A DNA stretch of 17,727 nucleotides from the NCBI GenBank assembly GCA_947630775.1, contig CANRIY010000023.1:1-17727 (forward strand), given 5' to 3'. This stretch comes from an uncultured Clostridia bacterium. Lineage in GTDB: Bacteria > Bacillota > Clostridia > Christensenellales > Borkfalkiaceae. Shown in pieces: positions 1 through 8,771 of this stretch. Position numbers and translations under genes: made by a program. The notes under the pieces were generated by a model that was given only the letters and a program-made list of their open reading frames with translations, ran no database searches and was not told where the DNA came from. Every line of letters begins with the position of its first letter. Position 1 is the first letter of the stretch.

Positions 1-103
1 GAGGAGCTGTCACCGCAGGTGACTGAGGTAGGCAACGAATGTGGTCAACATTATTTTAGAACTCGCCCCACCCCCCTACCCCCCTCCCACGGAGGGGGCA
101 TGA
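1..103. repeat. Intergenic direct repeat, copy 1
   Basis: This copy matches 171-273 at 101 of 103 bases; the differences are C16 versus T186 and A30 versus G200. The two copies are offset by 170 bp. The copy holds a hairpin GTCACC-GCA-GGTGAC at 9-23 and a GC-rich hairpin with an 8-bp stem at 80-87/91-98. It contains no gene. Its layout of short palindromes around AGCTGTCACC and GTGACTGAGG resembles palindromic intergenic repeats that recur in gut Clostridia genomes; that family assignment is from memory. Copy 1 is cut at the window edge, so its left hairpin arm is not visible. Confidence 0.85.
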
Positions 104-158
104 AACGACTATCACTCCCACGGAGAGGGCATGGGAAGAGCGAACCACCGCAGTTAAG

Positions 159-273
159 GCTCCTCCCAAGGAGGAGCTGTCACCGTAGGTGACTGAGGTG
201 GGCAACGAATGTGGTCAACATTATTTTAGAACTCGCCCCACCCCCCTACCCCCCTCCCACGGAGGGGGCATGA
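159..273. repeat. Intergenic direct repeat, copy 2, with full palindromes
   Basis: This is the complete copy of the element seen at 1-103. It begins with a perfect inverted repeat GCTCCTCC-CAA-GGAGGAGC (159-177), directly followed by GTCACC-GTA-GGTGAC (179-193). A neutral AT-rich stretch follows (about 200-230), then a C-rich tract and a third hairpin, CCCCCTCC-CAC-GGAGGGGG (250-268). Three hairpins in about 110 bp with no reading frame point to a mobile or spreading non-coding repeat, not a gene. A similar arrangement recurs in the opposite orientation at about 8772-8810. Confidence 0.85.
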
Positions 274-372
274 GAGCGACTATCACCCTCACGGAGGGGG
301 CATGAAACGACTATCACCCTCACGGAGGGGGCATGAAACGACTATCACCCCACGGAGGGGGCATGAGAGTCG
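258..372. repeat. Tandem array of 30-32 bp units
   Basis: The string CACGGAGGGGGCATGA starts at 258, 290, 321 and 351, giving a period of 30-32 bp. Between the copies lies a conserved CGACTATCACC segment. Two more units, the second degenerate, start at 88 and 119 inside and just after direct-repeat copy 1. Most units contain a small palindrome such as CCCTC-ACG-GAGGG. The units are almost identical and there are no unique spacers, so this is a simple tandem repeat and not a CRISPR array. It sits downstream of the terminator of the neighbouring gene and probably is not transcribed with it. Confidence 0.85.
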
Positions 373-380
373 TAAAACAC

Positions 381-415
381 AAAAAAACAACCTTCCTTTC
401 GGAAGGTTGTTTTTT
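381..415 (-). terminator. Rho-independent terminator after the giant lipoprotein gene
   Basis: On the minus strand this reads as the stem AACAACCTTCC, loop GAAA, stem GGAAGGTTGTT, then an unbroken T-run. The GC-containing part of the stem is perfectly paired, with a stable GAAA tetraloop. It lies 44 bp past the stop codon of the 1720-residue lipoprotein gene and closes the whole minus-strand gene run. The A-run on the other side means it could also stop transcription arriving on the plus strand. Confidence 0.92.
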
Positions 416-458
416 ACGCTGTGATGCGTTAGGTTTTGTCAGAGTCTTACGGCGATGT

Positions 459-3400
459 TTACGCCTCTTCTGCGAAGTAAACAATGATCGAGCTGATATA
501 AGCACGCTTGGTCGAGCCGATCGTCACAGATGTTGAAGGCGAAAGTTCCCACTCTTGCGTTACCACATTGGTACTCTTATTTGTTTGCGCTGTACCGTTT
601 ACCGTAAGTTCTCCTTCGCTTCCGCTATGACCTCTCCATACAATGACCACTTTGGTAACATTGTCGGAGAAGTTGAGCGTCACTTTACCACTATTGCCGC
701 TTTTGCCTAATTTAAGGTAGTAGAGCCCAAGCCCACTGTCGCCACTATAAAACGTTTTTTCAGTTGCATCGACAGAACAATCGGTGAACTTCGCAGACAA
801 ACTTTGCCCATTGATTGCATTTCCAAGATAGGTTTTGAGTCCCGCGGCATCCAAGGACGTTCCAAGTGTGATATCAGTAACAGATTCGAAATTAAATGTC
901 AGCTTGGGAGCATACTTATCAACGGTAACCGCCACCGACTTTGTCTTCTGTTCGCCGCTGCCGCAAGTTGCAGTCAAAGTAAGGTTAAAGTTCGCCGCAG
1001 CATCTTTGGGAAGCTCCTCAACGTGAAGTTTGGTACCGTCTTGAGTGATGGAATAGGTCGTATTGGCAGATTCCCATGAGAAAGCTACGTCGGTGTAAGG
1101 AGAAGTGGGAAGCACATAATCGCCCGCGTCCTTCACATTGATCGATTCGGGAACAAAGGTAAGTGCGTCAACGATCTTCGCGCTTTCAGCAGCCGCCGTA
1201 TCATCGGACAATGTTACCTTGACGGAAAAGATGTATGCACGTTCTTCAGAGGTGATCGTGACAAGCGTTGTCGGTTTGGTAAGCGTGAACGTAATCTCTG
1301 CGCTGGAGCCTACAGTAAGGTCTTTCTCTTCGCCATTCACGGTAATCTTCTTTGCGGTACCGGACGCAGCGAAATCTTGCGCCTTCAACGTAACGCTCGT
1401 TACGACCTTTTTGAATCCAAGTACAACTTTGCCACCACTCCCGCTTGCGCCCAATTTCAAGAGTGCCGTATTGGGTTTTGCGCCACCGGTGCCTGTGCCT
1501 TCATAAGCAGATGCAACGTTGATATAAAAGAGTTCTTCGGAGTTCCCGCTTGCTTTATCAAAGAGCGCCTTGGCAGTTTCATCATTCAATTGAGTGGCGC
1601 CTGTTGCATCGCAAGCCGTTTCAAAATCAAATGTCACTTCGCTTCCCGACGGGGTGACGGGACCGGACTCTTTTGCCGAAATGATGATCGTGACTTGTTT
1701 CTCTTCGCTGTGATCGTCGCAACTTGCGGTGAGGGTGAGAGTGAGCTCTGTTTGCGTATCGGGAAGCGTGTCCCCGACAACCAGTTTGCTGTTCTGAACT
1801 TGGTATGTTTCGGCGTGCTCTTCGTCTACCGTCCAAGAGAATTCAACGCCTTCCACAGTGGACTCGGGAAGATCATAGTTCCCTGCCGCCGTAACTTTGT
1901 ACTCGCTGCCAACCTCTTTCAAGGCCTTTTCCACTTTCTGCTGTGCAGTCTCTTCGGTCCCTGGTTCGGAGCTGTCTGCCTTGGTGAGGGTAATGGACTG
2001 CACATAGATTGCGAAAGAGTTCGTATCGCTGAAAGTAACTTTCTGCGAACCGCTTCCCGTTACCACATACTCCACCGTATAGAGATAGTGCGTGACGGAA
2101 CCGATTTGGATCTCTTCCGCAGAATGGGTACTGATCGCAAGAACATCTTCGCCTACCTGAACCGCAAGCATGCTATTTGCGTCATATGTGTAGGCGGAAA
2201 GAATGACTGTGACGATCTTGGTGAACTCACCCGTTAATTCGATCTTGCCCGAAGTTTTTTTGAATTGCAACATCGTGAAACCGACCGGGGTGAATACTTT
2301 GTTTACGGCAATCGTGTTGTTATTTGCAATATCGGTATAAGCGATATCATAGCCATCGATCTGCTTAGTCCCTGTCTCATAAGCAGTACTGTCATCTGCC
2401 GGGCCGATGACTGATTCCCCCGTAAGAACGAGTCCGTTTTCGGGCTGAGGAGTCACGACCTTCTTGTTGATCGTGATGGTGAATTCCTTCGTCGTGGTCT
2501 CATCGTTGACGCTGAGGGTCGCGATGAGCTTCACGGTCACACTCTGATCGGTGGGAAGGTTTTCGACAGTGAGTTTGCCATTTGCGAGAGTCACGTAGTC
2601 GCTCGTTGAAGGCTCCATCTTCCATGAGATGTTCGCTTCGCCCTGCACATCGGGAAGGTCGATCGATTCGCCCTCGGAAGTGAGCGTCGTCTTGCTGAGG
2701 GTGAGCGCCTTCTCTGCCGCTTCCACCTTATCCTTATCGGTCTCGGGTTCGGGCTGGGTGCCGCTGCCTTCGCCAAGCGTGCCGAGGACAGCGCGGTATT
2801 GTTTGGTCTCCGCCCATTCGCTCACTGCACTTGCACCGATCGTGTTATAAGGATTCGTGTAACCGTCTTTCCAATATGTGCCGAGGTAGTAATCCCCATC
2901 GGAAAGCGTCATGACGAGGACATTATGGTCGCTATTCCACTTCCAAACCTTTCCCGCTGTCGGAGAAGTTTTGTAAACCGCATTGGTATGTGCGCCGTCC
3001 GAGCTCTTTTCGATCTCGATATACTGGCCGTCGCAGAGCAGGAGCCAGCCGCCCTCTGCCGACTGAAGCTTCACGGTTTTTGCATCCGCAACATTCGTTG
3101 AGGTCGCAAGATAGAAGCCATTCATGCCGCCCTTGAGGTAATACATTTCGCCTTCGACATCCATACCCATGATATAGTCGCCCGCCTCAGGGGAAGTCAT
3201 GGGGTTGAAAGTCTTTTCTTCGGTGTCGCCGCCGGGGCCGGGAGGCGTCACGCTGCCGCCTTCGGGCGTACCCGTAAGGGTGATGGACTTGACATACAAT
3301 GCGTGAGCGGCGCCAGAAATGGTTACAGTCTGCACGCCCGTCGTCGTGACATCATATTCGATCGTATAAAGTTTCCAGTCGTACGTTCCGTCCGAGAAGT

Positions 3401-5621
3401 TCGCGTCCGTCTCGGAATGGGTGGTCTCCGTCAGCGTCGTAGAACCGACTGTGATGGTGAGCTTGTCTGCCGAATCATAGTCATGGGACGATGCGAGCAC
3501 GACAACGATCTTTGTGAACGTACCTTTCAGCGTAAGAGAGCTCCCGTTCGCCTTGAACTGCAAAACGGAGAAGCCGTAAGAATGGGACGATGTACCATCA
3601 AAGTAACTGGTAGAGCCCATAACGTTATTTGTCGTGACGACAGTGCCATTGACGGAATGATCTTTGTTATGTGCCGCATAACCGCTTCCGGTAACATCTG
3701 CGAAGAGGTTTTCTTTCGTCAATGTGAGTGTGCCTTCCTCGGGCTCGGAGCCCTGCGGTTTGATCGTGACAGTGACGTCCTTCGTTTCGGACGTGCCGCC
3801 GCTGATCGAAGCGGTGACAACGAGTGTCACGGTCTTTTCCTCTGCGGGAAGCTCGCTGACGCTGAGTTTGCCGTTTCCAAGCGTCACGCCCTGAGGAAGG
3901 GACGCGCCGCCCTTGACTGTCCAAGCGAAGCTAACGTCGGGTTCAGAAGAGACGGGAAGCGTTGTGTCGCCCGTCTTGCTGACGGTAAGCGTTGCGGGAA
4001 CAAGATCCAAGGCGTCTTGGATCTTCTGCGCGGGAGACCTGTCGTCGACATATTTATAGCTCGTCGCGTTGACATCATTGTCACCGTAAGCGGCGATTTC
4101 AGGCGTATTCCCCTTATAGTTCTGCAAATAGCCGCGAACAGTGATCTCAGCGCCGACTTTCAAGGCACCCTCTTGCTGGGCGAGGACGGTGCCGTCCGCA
4201 ACGAGACGATAAATGAGGATGGCATTGTCATCGGTCGTTTCGGCTGTCTTGGTGTCTGCAATGTAGACATTCGTCCAGTTGTTGTACTCGCTGTTCCAAA
4301 CTACACCGTCCTTGCCTTCGAGTTTAATGACATAGCCGTGGACATAGACAGCCTTTGCTTCACCTGCGAGCGAGAAGTAGCCGTCTTCGTCGACAAGCTT
4401 TGTGATCGTCTTTGCCTCGGCGGAAGTGTAAGGCTTCGCCTCGGTGCCCTCATTCGTGAGCGTCGGCGCGGGAAGAAGTTTGATCGTAATTTCTTTATCC
4501 GTCGTCTCTTTGTTCAGAGTGAGGGTCGCCTTGAGGGTAACTTCGGTCTCAGCGGTGGGAAGAGAGGTGACTTTGAGAGTCCCGTTCTCGACGGAGACGT
4601 TCGAAGAAGCCTCTTTGAGCTCCCATGTGACGGTGGCGCCGCCTTGCTCTGCGGGAAGCGTAACGGTGTCGGGCATGAAGTAATTGGTCTGCGCGAGCTT
4701 GAGCGATTCTTTCGCGGCGGCGACCTTTTCAGCGTCTGTCAAACCGCCCGCCTTACCCTCAACGTCGATGGAGTAGAGTCTCGCCTGACCTGCGGAGCAA
4801 GTGAATTGAACCTTATCCGTGGGAGTTGCGAGCGTAAGGCTGACGATGTTATTTTCCTCATCGACAGTGACCGCATCTGCCCCATAGGTGGCAGTCAGGT
4901 TCCCCACCAAAAAGGTGCGGTAATTATACATATCATCAAAGCTGTGGAAATCGATCTTCATGATCCCGGGGAACTCGATGATGACCTCAGAACCTTTATA
5001 CAGGCGGACATGATTTTCACTCGTATTATTTGTTACAGGTGTGGTGCTGCTGGCTTTATTGTTCGTGAACGTAATGCCGTTTTGCTTATACACCTGCTGA
5101 TCTTCGGTGAAAACCGTGCGTGCATCGATCGTTTCGAAGGAGAGCGAAGCCGTATCGGAATCTTCCGAAGACTTCTTGGGGATCCTTTTCGCGAATTCGA
5201 CAGACTCCGTCGCACTGCCGACGGTAATAGACGCCTTCAACGTATAGTCGATGTCGACAGTCGTCCTCTTGATGCTGATTGTTACCTGACTGCCTTCCAA
5301 TTTGCCGACAGATACGTAATTTTCGTAGCCCTCGTAGGTGGAAGATACCGTCCAGTCGTAGTTATAAGTCATGTCACCAACTCTCGTCAGCCCTATCACT
5401 TGATAGTCCGCAGGGGTGGCTTCAACTTCCGTCGAACCATACAGGCCCTTGACTGTGCTGATCGCGCGCTTTGCGATTTCGGAATCGGTCAACGTTTCGC
5501 CGCCATCCACGGTACCACCGGGAGCGGGATCCGTTGTGTCGTCGCCGCACGCCACAAAGCCGAACGCCATTGTCACAGCCATTGCGGCAGTTGCAAGCCC
5601 GATTAGCCATCTGTTTTTCAT
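459..5621 (-). CDS. Giant multi-domain surface lipoprotein (Ig-like / beta-sandwich / probable OB-fold)
   Basis: The product has 1720 residues. Residues 1-25 form a lipoprotein signal peptide with lipobox FVAC (lipidated Cys25), so it should be anchored outside the membrane. After a low-complexity linker come six Ig-like units of the atrophied bacterial Ig type (about 44-146, 294-383, 528-622, 961-1054, 1222-1316, 1475-1568). Between them sit five beta-sandwich modules (157-289, 630-784, 1063-1214, 1325-1472, 1572-1716), a probable OB-fold (390-525, starting GTEAKPYTSAEA and continuing VYVHGYV) and another beta-rich unit (803-947). The sandwiches tend to end in a shared pattern like YVKSITL or YISSIIV. 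No catalytic motif is recognised, so a binding or adhesive role is inferred. An AAAAGGAG ribosome site precedes the ATG. It is the last gene of its run and is followed by the 381-415 terminator. The domain family names come from memory of sequence patterns. Confidence 0.9.
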   Translation of the reverse strand: MKNRWLIGLATAAMAVTMAFGFVACGDDTTDPAPGGTVDGGETLTDSEIAKRAISTVKGLYGSTEVEATPADYQVIGLTRVGDMTYNYDWTVSSTYEGYENYVSVGKLEGSQVTISIKRTTVDIDYTLKASITVGSATESVEFAKRIPKKSSEDSDTASLSFETIDARTVFTEDQQVYKQNGITFTNNKASSTTPVTNNTSENHVRLYKGSEVIIEFPGIMKIDFHSFDDMYNYRTFLVGNLTATYGADAVTVDEENNIVSLTLATPTDKVQFTCSAGQARLYSIDVEGKAGGLTDAEKVAAAKESLKLAQTNYFMPDTVTLPAEQGGATVTWELKEASSNVSVENGTLKVTSLPTAETEVTLKATLTLNKETTDKEITIKLLPAPTLTNEGTEAKPYTSAEAKTITKLVDEDGYFSLAGEAKAVYVHGYVIKLEGKDGVVWNSEYNNWTNVYIADTKTAETTDDNAILIYRLVADGTVLAQQEGALKVGAEITVRGYLQNYKGNTPEIAAYGDNDVNATSYKYVDDRSPAQKIQDALDLVPATLTVSKTGDTTLPVSSEPDVSFAWTVKGGASLPQGVTLGNGKLSVSELPAEEKTVTLVVTASISGGTSETKDVTVTIKPQGSEPEEGTLTLTKENLFADVTGSGYAAHNKDHSVNGTVVTTNNVMGSTSYFDGTSSHSYGFSVLQFKANGSSLTLKGTFTKIVVVLASSHDYDSADKLTITVGSTTLTETTHSETDANFSDGTYDWKLYTIEYDVTTTGVQTVTISGAAHALYVKSITLTGTPEGGSVTPPGPGGDTEEKTFNPMTSPEAGDYIMGMDVEGEMYYLKGGMNGFYLATSTNVADAKTVKLQSAEGGWLLLCDGQYIEIEKSSDGAHTNAVYKTSPTAGKVWKWNSDHNVLVMTLSDGDYYLGTYWKDGYTNPYNTIGASAVSEWAETKQYRAVLGTLGEGSGTQPEPETDKDKVEAAEKALTLSKTTLTSEGESIDLPDVQGEANISWKMEPSTSDYVTLANGKLTVENLPTDQSVTVKLIATLSVNDETTTKEFTITINKKVVTPQPENGLVLTGESVIGPADDSTAYETGTKQIDGYDIAYTDIANNNTIAVNKVFTPVGFTMLQFKKTSGKIELTGEFTKIVTVILSAYTYDANSMLAVQVGEDVLAISTHSAEEIQIGSVTHYLYTVEYVVTGSGSQKVTFSDTNSFAIYVQSITLTKADSSEPGTEETAQQKVEKALKEVGSEYKVTAAGNYDLPESTVEGVEFSWTVDEEHAETYQVQNSKLVVGDTLPDTQTELTLTLTASCDDHSEEKQVTIIISAKESGPVTPSGSEVTFDFETACDATGATQLNDETAKALFDKASGNSEELFYINVASAYEGTGTGGAKPNTALLKLGASGSGGKVVLGFKKVVTSVTLKAQDFAASGTAKKITVNGEEKDLTVGSSAEITFTLTKPTTLVTITSEERAYIFSVKVTLSDDTAAAESAKIVDALTFVPESINVKDAGDYVLPTSPYTDVAFSWESANTTYSITQDGTKLHVEELPKDAAANFNLTLTATCGSGEQKTKSVAVTVDKYAPKLTFNFESVTDITLGTSLDAAGLKTYLGNAINGQSLSAKFTDCSVDATEKTFYSGDSGLGLYYLKLGKSGNSGKVTLNFSDNVTKVVIVWRGHSGSEGELTVNGTAQTNKSTNVVTQEWELSPSTSVTIGSTKRAYISSIIVYFAEEA

Positions 5622-5693
5622 AGCTTTTTTCTCCTTTTAAGATATTTATTTTATGATGTTACATAAAACCGAATTTCATTCGCCCGCACGGTA

Positions 5694-5712
5694 TTTTCCG
5701 TAAGGCGGAAAA
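5694..5712 (-). promoter_or_regulatory. Inverted repeat upstream of the giant lipoprotein gene
   Basis: This is a perfect 7-bp inverted repeat, TTTTCCG-TAAGG-CGGAAAA, in the 135-bp gap between the SNase-like gene and the giant lipoprotein gene. There is no T-run on the minus strand, so it is not a standard terminator. It could be an operator or an RNA processing hairpin. The AT-rich stretch from it to the start codon (5622-5693) holds no -35/-10 pair that I find convincing. Confidence 0.4.
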
Positions 5713-5727
5713 CAGTATGCATGGCAG

Positions 5728-5749
5728 GGCTCCCCCGTATGGAGGAGCC
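5728..5749 (-). terminator. GC-rich hairpin just after the SNase-like lipoprotein gene
   Basis: On the minus strand the sequence GGCTCCTCC-ATAC-GGGGGAGCC forms a 9-bp stem with one T-G wobble, starting 7 bp after the TGA of the SNase-like gene. No T-run follows, so it is at best a weak terminator and may instead protect an mRNA 3' end. Its GGCTCC/GGAGCC arms resemble the palindromes in the intergenic repeats at 159-177. Confidence 0.45.
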
Positions 5750-5756
5750 GCTTATT

Positions 5757-7202
5757 TCATGCAGCCAAAAATTCAATGTTCGCGAATTTATGGACTGCCA
5801 CCTGATAACTTACTTTGCCGTTCTTGTCTGTAAATTTATCGACAATGCCTTTGACAGTGATATAGCCGCCGACTGTGAAGTCCGCCTCGGTCACGAGTGA
5901 TTTATCGTCCTTCTTCAAAACCTGCGTGCGGATCGTGATCTCGGTACCGTCGTCCGCGATACAATAGATCGAGATCGCGCCGTCGCTATCGCCGCCGTTA
6001 TTCGTGGTGTACATATGATCGATCTTCAGATGCTCCACGGTGACGGAAGTCGACATGATCGCCTCGCGCGAGTCGATGGAGAAGGGCTTGAGCGTTTCTT
6101 CGCCGAGCTCTTCGTCATAAACTTCGAACTGTGCGGAGATCATGCCCGTCCCGTTGACAATGGTCTTCGCGTCGGTGACTTTGAAGGGGATCTCGGCGGT
6201 TTCATCGTCAATGCGGAAGGTATTCGTCTCTGCGTCGGGTTCGAACATGTCGTACTCAACGTCGGAGATCTGGTAGGTCCCCTGGAACTCGGTCACTTTG
6301 CCGCGCACGCTGACGCGGTTGCCGACCGTGAGGATATCGAGGATCTTGCCCGTATTGTAGCCGTAGAACACGGAGAACCCGTAGGAAGTCCCGACTTCTT
6401 CATCGTAATCTTCGATATAAGCCGAGTTGCTGAAACGGGCAACGACCGTCCCCTCGACACGCACCGCGCGGCCTTCGTAGTCCGCCGCATGGAAGCGGAG
6501 TTCGCGGAGGGTAATGTTGGCGGCTTCGCCCTCGAAGAAGTTCTCGTCTACCGTGCTTGCGGGCGAGAAGACGTGCTCCTGCAATCTTTGCGCCTGAATG
6601 AGCGCGAGGTTCGCGTCGTTTTCATAGCGGGAATCGACGATCGCGGAGCCCTTTCCGTAGCCTTCCTGCAACAGTTCGATGTTGAGGTTGCGGTAGTTTT
6701 CTTCGGCGACCTCCGCACCTTCGGGGACATACCAAATCCAAAGGAGATATCTTTCGCCCGTGGAGTCGATATTCCATTTGTCGTCATCCGACTCGACAAT
6801 GATGGATTCCGCACTTTCAAGTTTCGACTTTGTGAAGATGGAAGCGGTTTTCCCCCACTTTTCGATCGTACCCGTGGATTCGGGCGTGTTGACCGCAAGA
6901 TAGCGCGCCTTGATATAATTTTGCGTGGCGGCGAAATCGGAGACGTTGCTCAAAGGATCGAAGTGGGTCGTGTCGCCGTCGATGAAGAGGCGGACTTTGA
7001 CCTCCTGCTTCTTCGATGACGGATCGTCCAGATCGAGATGGACCTTGCTTGCATAGTCCACTTTTTCAGGCAATGGCGTCTTGCCGCCGTCCCCCGTGTT
7101 GTCTTTTTCGCCGTCGTCCCTTGAATCGCAACCCGCGAATAACGGCAGGGCAAACACCGCGGCACAAAGGGATGAAATCAGGATCTTAAAGATTTTCTTC
7201 AT
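5757..7202 (-). CDS. Thermonuclease (SNase)-like lipoprotein with two probable OB-folds
   Basis: The product has 481 residues. Residues 1-25 are a lipoprotein signal peptide (lipobox LFAGC, Cys25), followed by an acidic Gly-rich linker. Residues 64-212 match the staphylococcal nuclease fold: DGDT at 75-78, Arg100, then NTPE at 105-108, and TGERYLLWIWY with Arg151. These correspond to Asp21, Arg35, Asp40-Glu43 and Arg87 of the S. aureus enzyme, except that the Asp40 position is Asn105. Residues about 228-322 and 336-480 look like OB-folds (VRVEGTVVARF; ITVKGIVDKF) of the type attached to extracellular nucleases such as YhcR. It probably cuts DNA or RNA outside the cell with calcium, though the Asn substitution leaves activity open. 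An AAGGAAGG site lies just upstream. It starts only 32 bp after the binding-protein gene, so cotranscription is likely. Confidence 0.85.
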   Translation of the reverse strand: MKKIFKILISSLCAAVFALPLFAGCDSRDDGEKDNTGDGGKTPLPEKVDYASKVHLDLDDPSSKKQEVKVRLFIDGDTTHFDPLSNVSDFAATQNYIKARYLAVNTPESTGTIEKWGKTASIFTKSKLESAESIIVESDDDKWNIDSTGERYLLWIWYVPEGAEVAEENYRNLNIELLQEGYGKGSAIVDSRYENDANLALIQAQRLQEHVFSPASTVDENFFEGEAANITLRELRFHAADYEGRAVRVEGTVVARFSNSAYIEDYDEEVGTSYGFSVFYGYNTGKILDILTVGNRVSVRGKVTEFQGTYQISDVEYDMFEPDAETNTFRIDDETAEIPFKVTDAKTIVNGTGMISAQFEVYDEELGEETLKPFSIDSREAIMSTSVTVEHLKIDHMYTTNNGGDSDGAISIYCIADDGTEITIRTQVLKKDDKSLVTEADFTVGGYITVKGIVDKFTDKNGKVSYQVAVHKFANIEFLAA

Positions 7203-7234
7203 ACTATCCTTCCTTTTTTCAAATCATTTCCCGA

Positions 7235-8725
7235 TCATTCGCTGTAGTATCTGCAAGTTTCCATCGCCTTTTGGAATTCTTCGTCGAGCGTACCGGGACG
7301 TTCGAATACAGCTGCCATCAGCTGGCCGACCTGCTCGCGCGCCACGGAGGAGCCGAAGAATGCGGGAGAGACGAAGTAGTCATCGGAATGCTTCATGCCG
7401 ACGTCAACGGCAAGCGCCTTCAACGCGCTCGACGCTTCGGTTTCGTTGAGGAATGCATCATAGACTTTATTCGTCCGCATGACCTCGGGTTCGAGAACGG
7501 GCATATAACCGGATGCCGCGGAGAAACGTGCCTGAAAATCGATATTCGTCGTGAAGAACTTCACGAACAGCCAGCTTGCAAGCACTTTTTGGGGATCGTT
7601 GTTCCTGAAAATGCAGACGGAAGGTCCCTGCGAAATGACCTTTGCATGATAATTGGGATCATATCCTACATGGTTGGAAGAATACGGTTTGAGCTGGGGA
7701 ATGGGCGCGATCCCGACCTTGAAAGGCGCTTCCTCGCTGCTGGTATCCATCTGATAGCCCGTACCGCCAGTAGAACCGATGCACATGACGCTTTTCTCGG
7801 TCGTAAAGAGTTCGGAGGTGTAGGCGTTACTGTTCAGGATCTGCGTTGTGAAATACCCTTTCTGCCGCCACTCGGCAAAACGCTTCACAAATGCGCGGTT
7901 CGTCGGGTTATCAAAAAGGAACTTTTCGCCCGTCGAAGACGTATAGCCCGAACCGTATTGTTCGCACATGGTGATGAACCAGTTTGCTTCGGAGTCGTAT
8001 GTGAAAGGAATCAGGGAATCGTCGATCTTCTTGACTTCTTCACAGAATTTCTCGAGCTCGTCCCATGTTTCAGGGACTTCGAGCGAATGCTGTTCCATAA
8101 AGGTGGCGTTATAGAAGATGACTTCCGTCGATTTGCTCCAAGGAAGCGTATACATCTTGGAACCGTCCTCGAACTTGTTGCCCTCGTTATAGAAAGCATC
8201 GATATAATTGTCCACTTGCTGTTGCGTAAGCCCGAGAGGAACTTCCTCATAGACGTAGTTGTCGCCGTCCTTTACCTGATTCCCCTTTTCGTCGAGCTTC
8301 ACCTGTTTTACGGTATAATCCTCATATCTTCCGCCGGGAAGGAAATCAGTGATGCTCTGCGCCGCCGCAGACTGGATGTACTCCGCAACATGGTCGGGAT
8401 AGCAATAGGCAACGTCTGGATTGGAGTTGTCCAAAAGTTCGGTAACGATCTGGTTTTTGATCTCGTCCCAGCCGCCCGGCGCTCTGTGCGTAACGGTGAT
8501 GTTCGGATAGAGCTTGTTGAACTCGGGGATTATCTTGTTGAGGATGTCTTGCAGGTTCTTACCCATGGTGTGGTAGAACGTGATCTCGACGGGCTGCGTT
8601 ACATCAAAACCGGAATCCGGCATTTCGAATTCCCGTTGGATCTCGCCGCCGCATCCCGCAAGGCTGAGCCCGACCGAACAAGTCAGAGCGCCCGCTAACA
8701 AAACAGCACCAATTTTTTTCTTCAT
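7235..8725 (-). CDS. Extracellular solute-binding lipoprotein of a CUT1 sugar ABC transporter
   Basis: The product has 496 residues. It begins with a lipoprotein signal (lipobox SLAGC, Cys25). The mature protein shows family-1 extracellular binding-protein features: VEITFYHTMG at the start of lobe 1, PDVAYCYPDHVAEYIQ near 103-118, a TWDEL-like helix near 220-224, and the conserved C-terminal run with FVKFFTT and SAASGYMPV (387-410). It should capture a solute and hand it to the permeases encoded upstream. The substrate cannot be read from sequence; relatives such as MsmE and UgpB bind oligosaccharides or glycerol phosphodiesters. A TAAGGAG ribosome site fixes the ATG. It is separated from the permease genes by 171 bp of palindromic repeats, so its expression may be partly uncoupled from theirs. 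Confidence 0.93.
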   Translation of the reverse strand: MKKKIGAVLLAGALTCSVGLSLAGCGGEIQREFEMPDSGFDVTQPVEITFYHTMGKNLQDILNKIIPEFNKLYPNITVTHRAPGGWDEIKNQIVTELLDNSNPDVAYCYPDHVAEYIQSAAAQSITDFLPGGRYEDYTVKQVKLDEKGNQVKDGDNYVYEEVPLGLTQQQVDNYIDAFYNEGNKFEDGSKMYTLPWSKSTEVIFYNATFMEQHSLEVPETWDELEKFCEEVKKIDDSLIPFTYDSEANWFITMCEQYGSGYTSSTGEKFLFDNPTNRAFVKRFAEWRQKGYFTTQILNSNAYTSELFTTEKSVMCIGSTGGTGYQMDTSSEEAPFKVGIAPIPQLKPYSSNHVGYDPNYHAKVISQGPSVCIFRNNDPQKVLASWLFVKFFTTNIDFQARFSAASGYMPVLEPEVMRTNKVYDAFLNETEASSALKALAVDVGMKHSDDYFVSPAFFGSSVAREQVGQLMAAVFERPGTLDEEFQKAMETCRYYSE

Positions 8726-8771
8726 ACGAATCTCCTTATATTTTTTTGATTTTTTTTGATTTGATGATACA

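Noticed and set aside
258..372. Possible CRISPR array
   Set aside because: The 30-32 bp units are contiguous and nearly identical with no unique spacers, and there are no cas genes in the window.
333..536. A 67-codon plus-strand frame at the left end
   Set aside because: It runs through the tandem repeat, the terminator hairpin and the 3' end of the giant lipoprotein gene, with no ribosome site or plausible protein character.
3303..5606. A 767-codon open frame on the plus strand, opposite the giant lipoprotein gene
   Set aside because: Its translation is rich in Arg, Cys and Asp with no domain pattern, while the opposite strand encodes clear repeated domains with a signal peptide and ribosome site. 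It is a by-product of codon bias in the real gene.
5622..5693. Possible promoter directly before the giant lipoprotein gene
   Set aside because: The region is AT-rich with TAAAAT-like hexamers, but no acceptable -35 box sits at 16-18 bp from any of them.
7271..8698. A 475-codon plus-strand frame opposite the solute-binding protein gene
   Set aside because: The minus-strand frame is an unmistakable binding protein; the plus-strand translation has no recognisable features.
8726..8770. Possible promoter for the solute-binding protein gene
   Set aside because: A TATCAT hexamer is visible on the minus strand, but the -35 position falls in the GC-rich repeat and does not resemble TTGACA.
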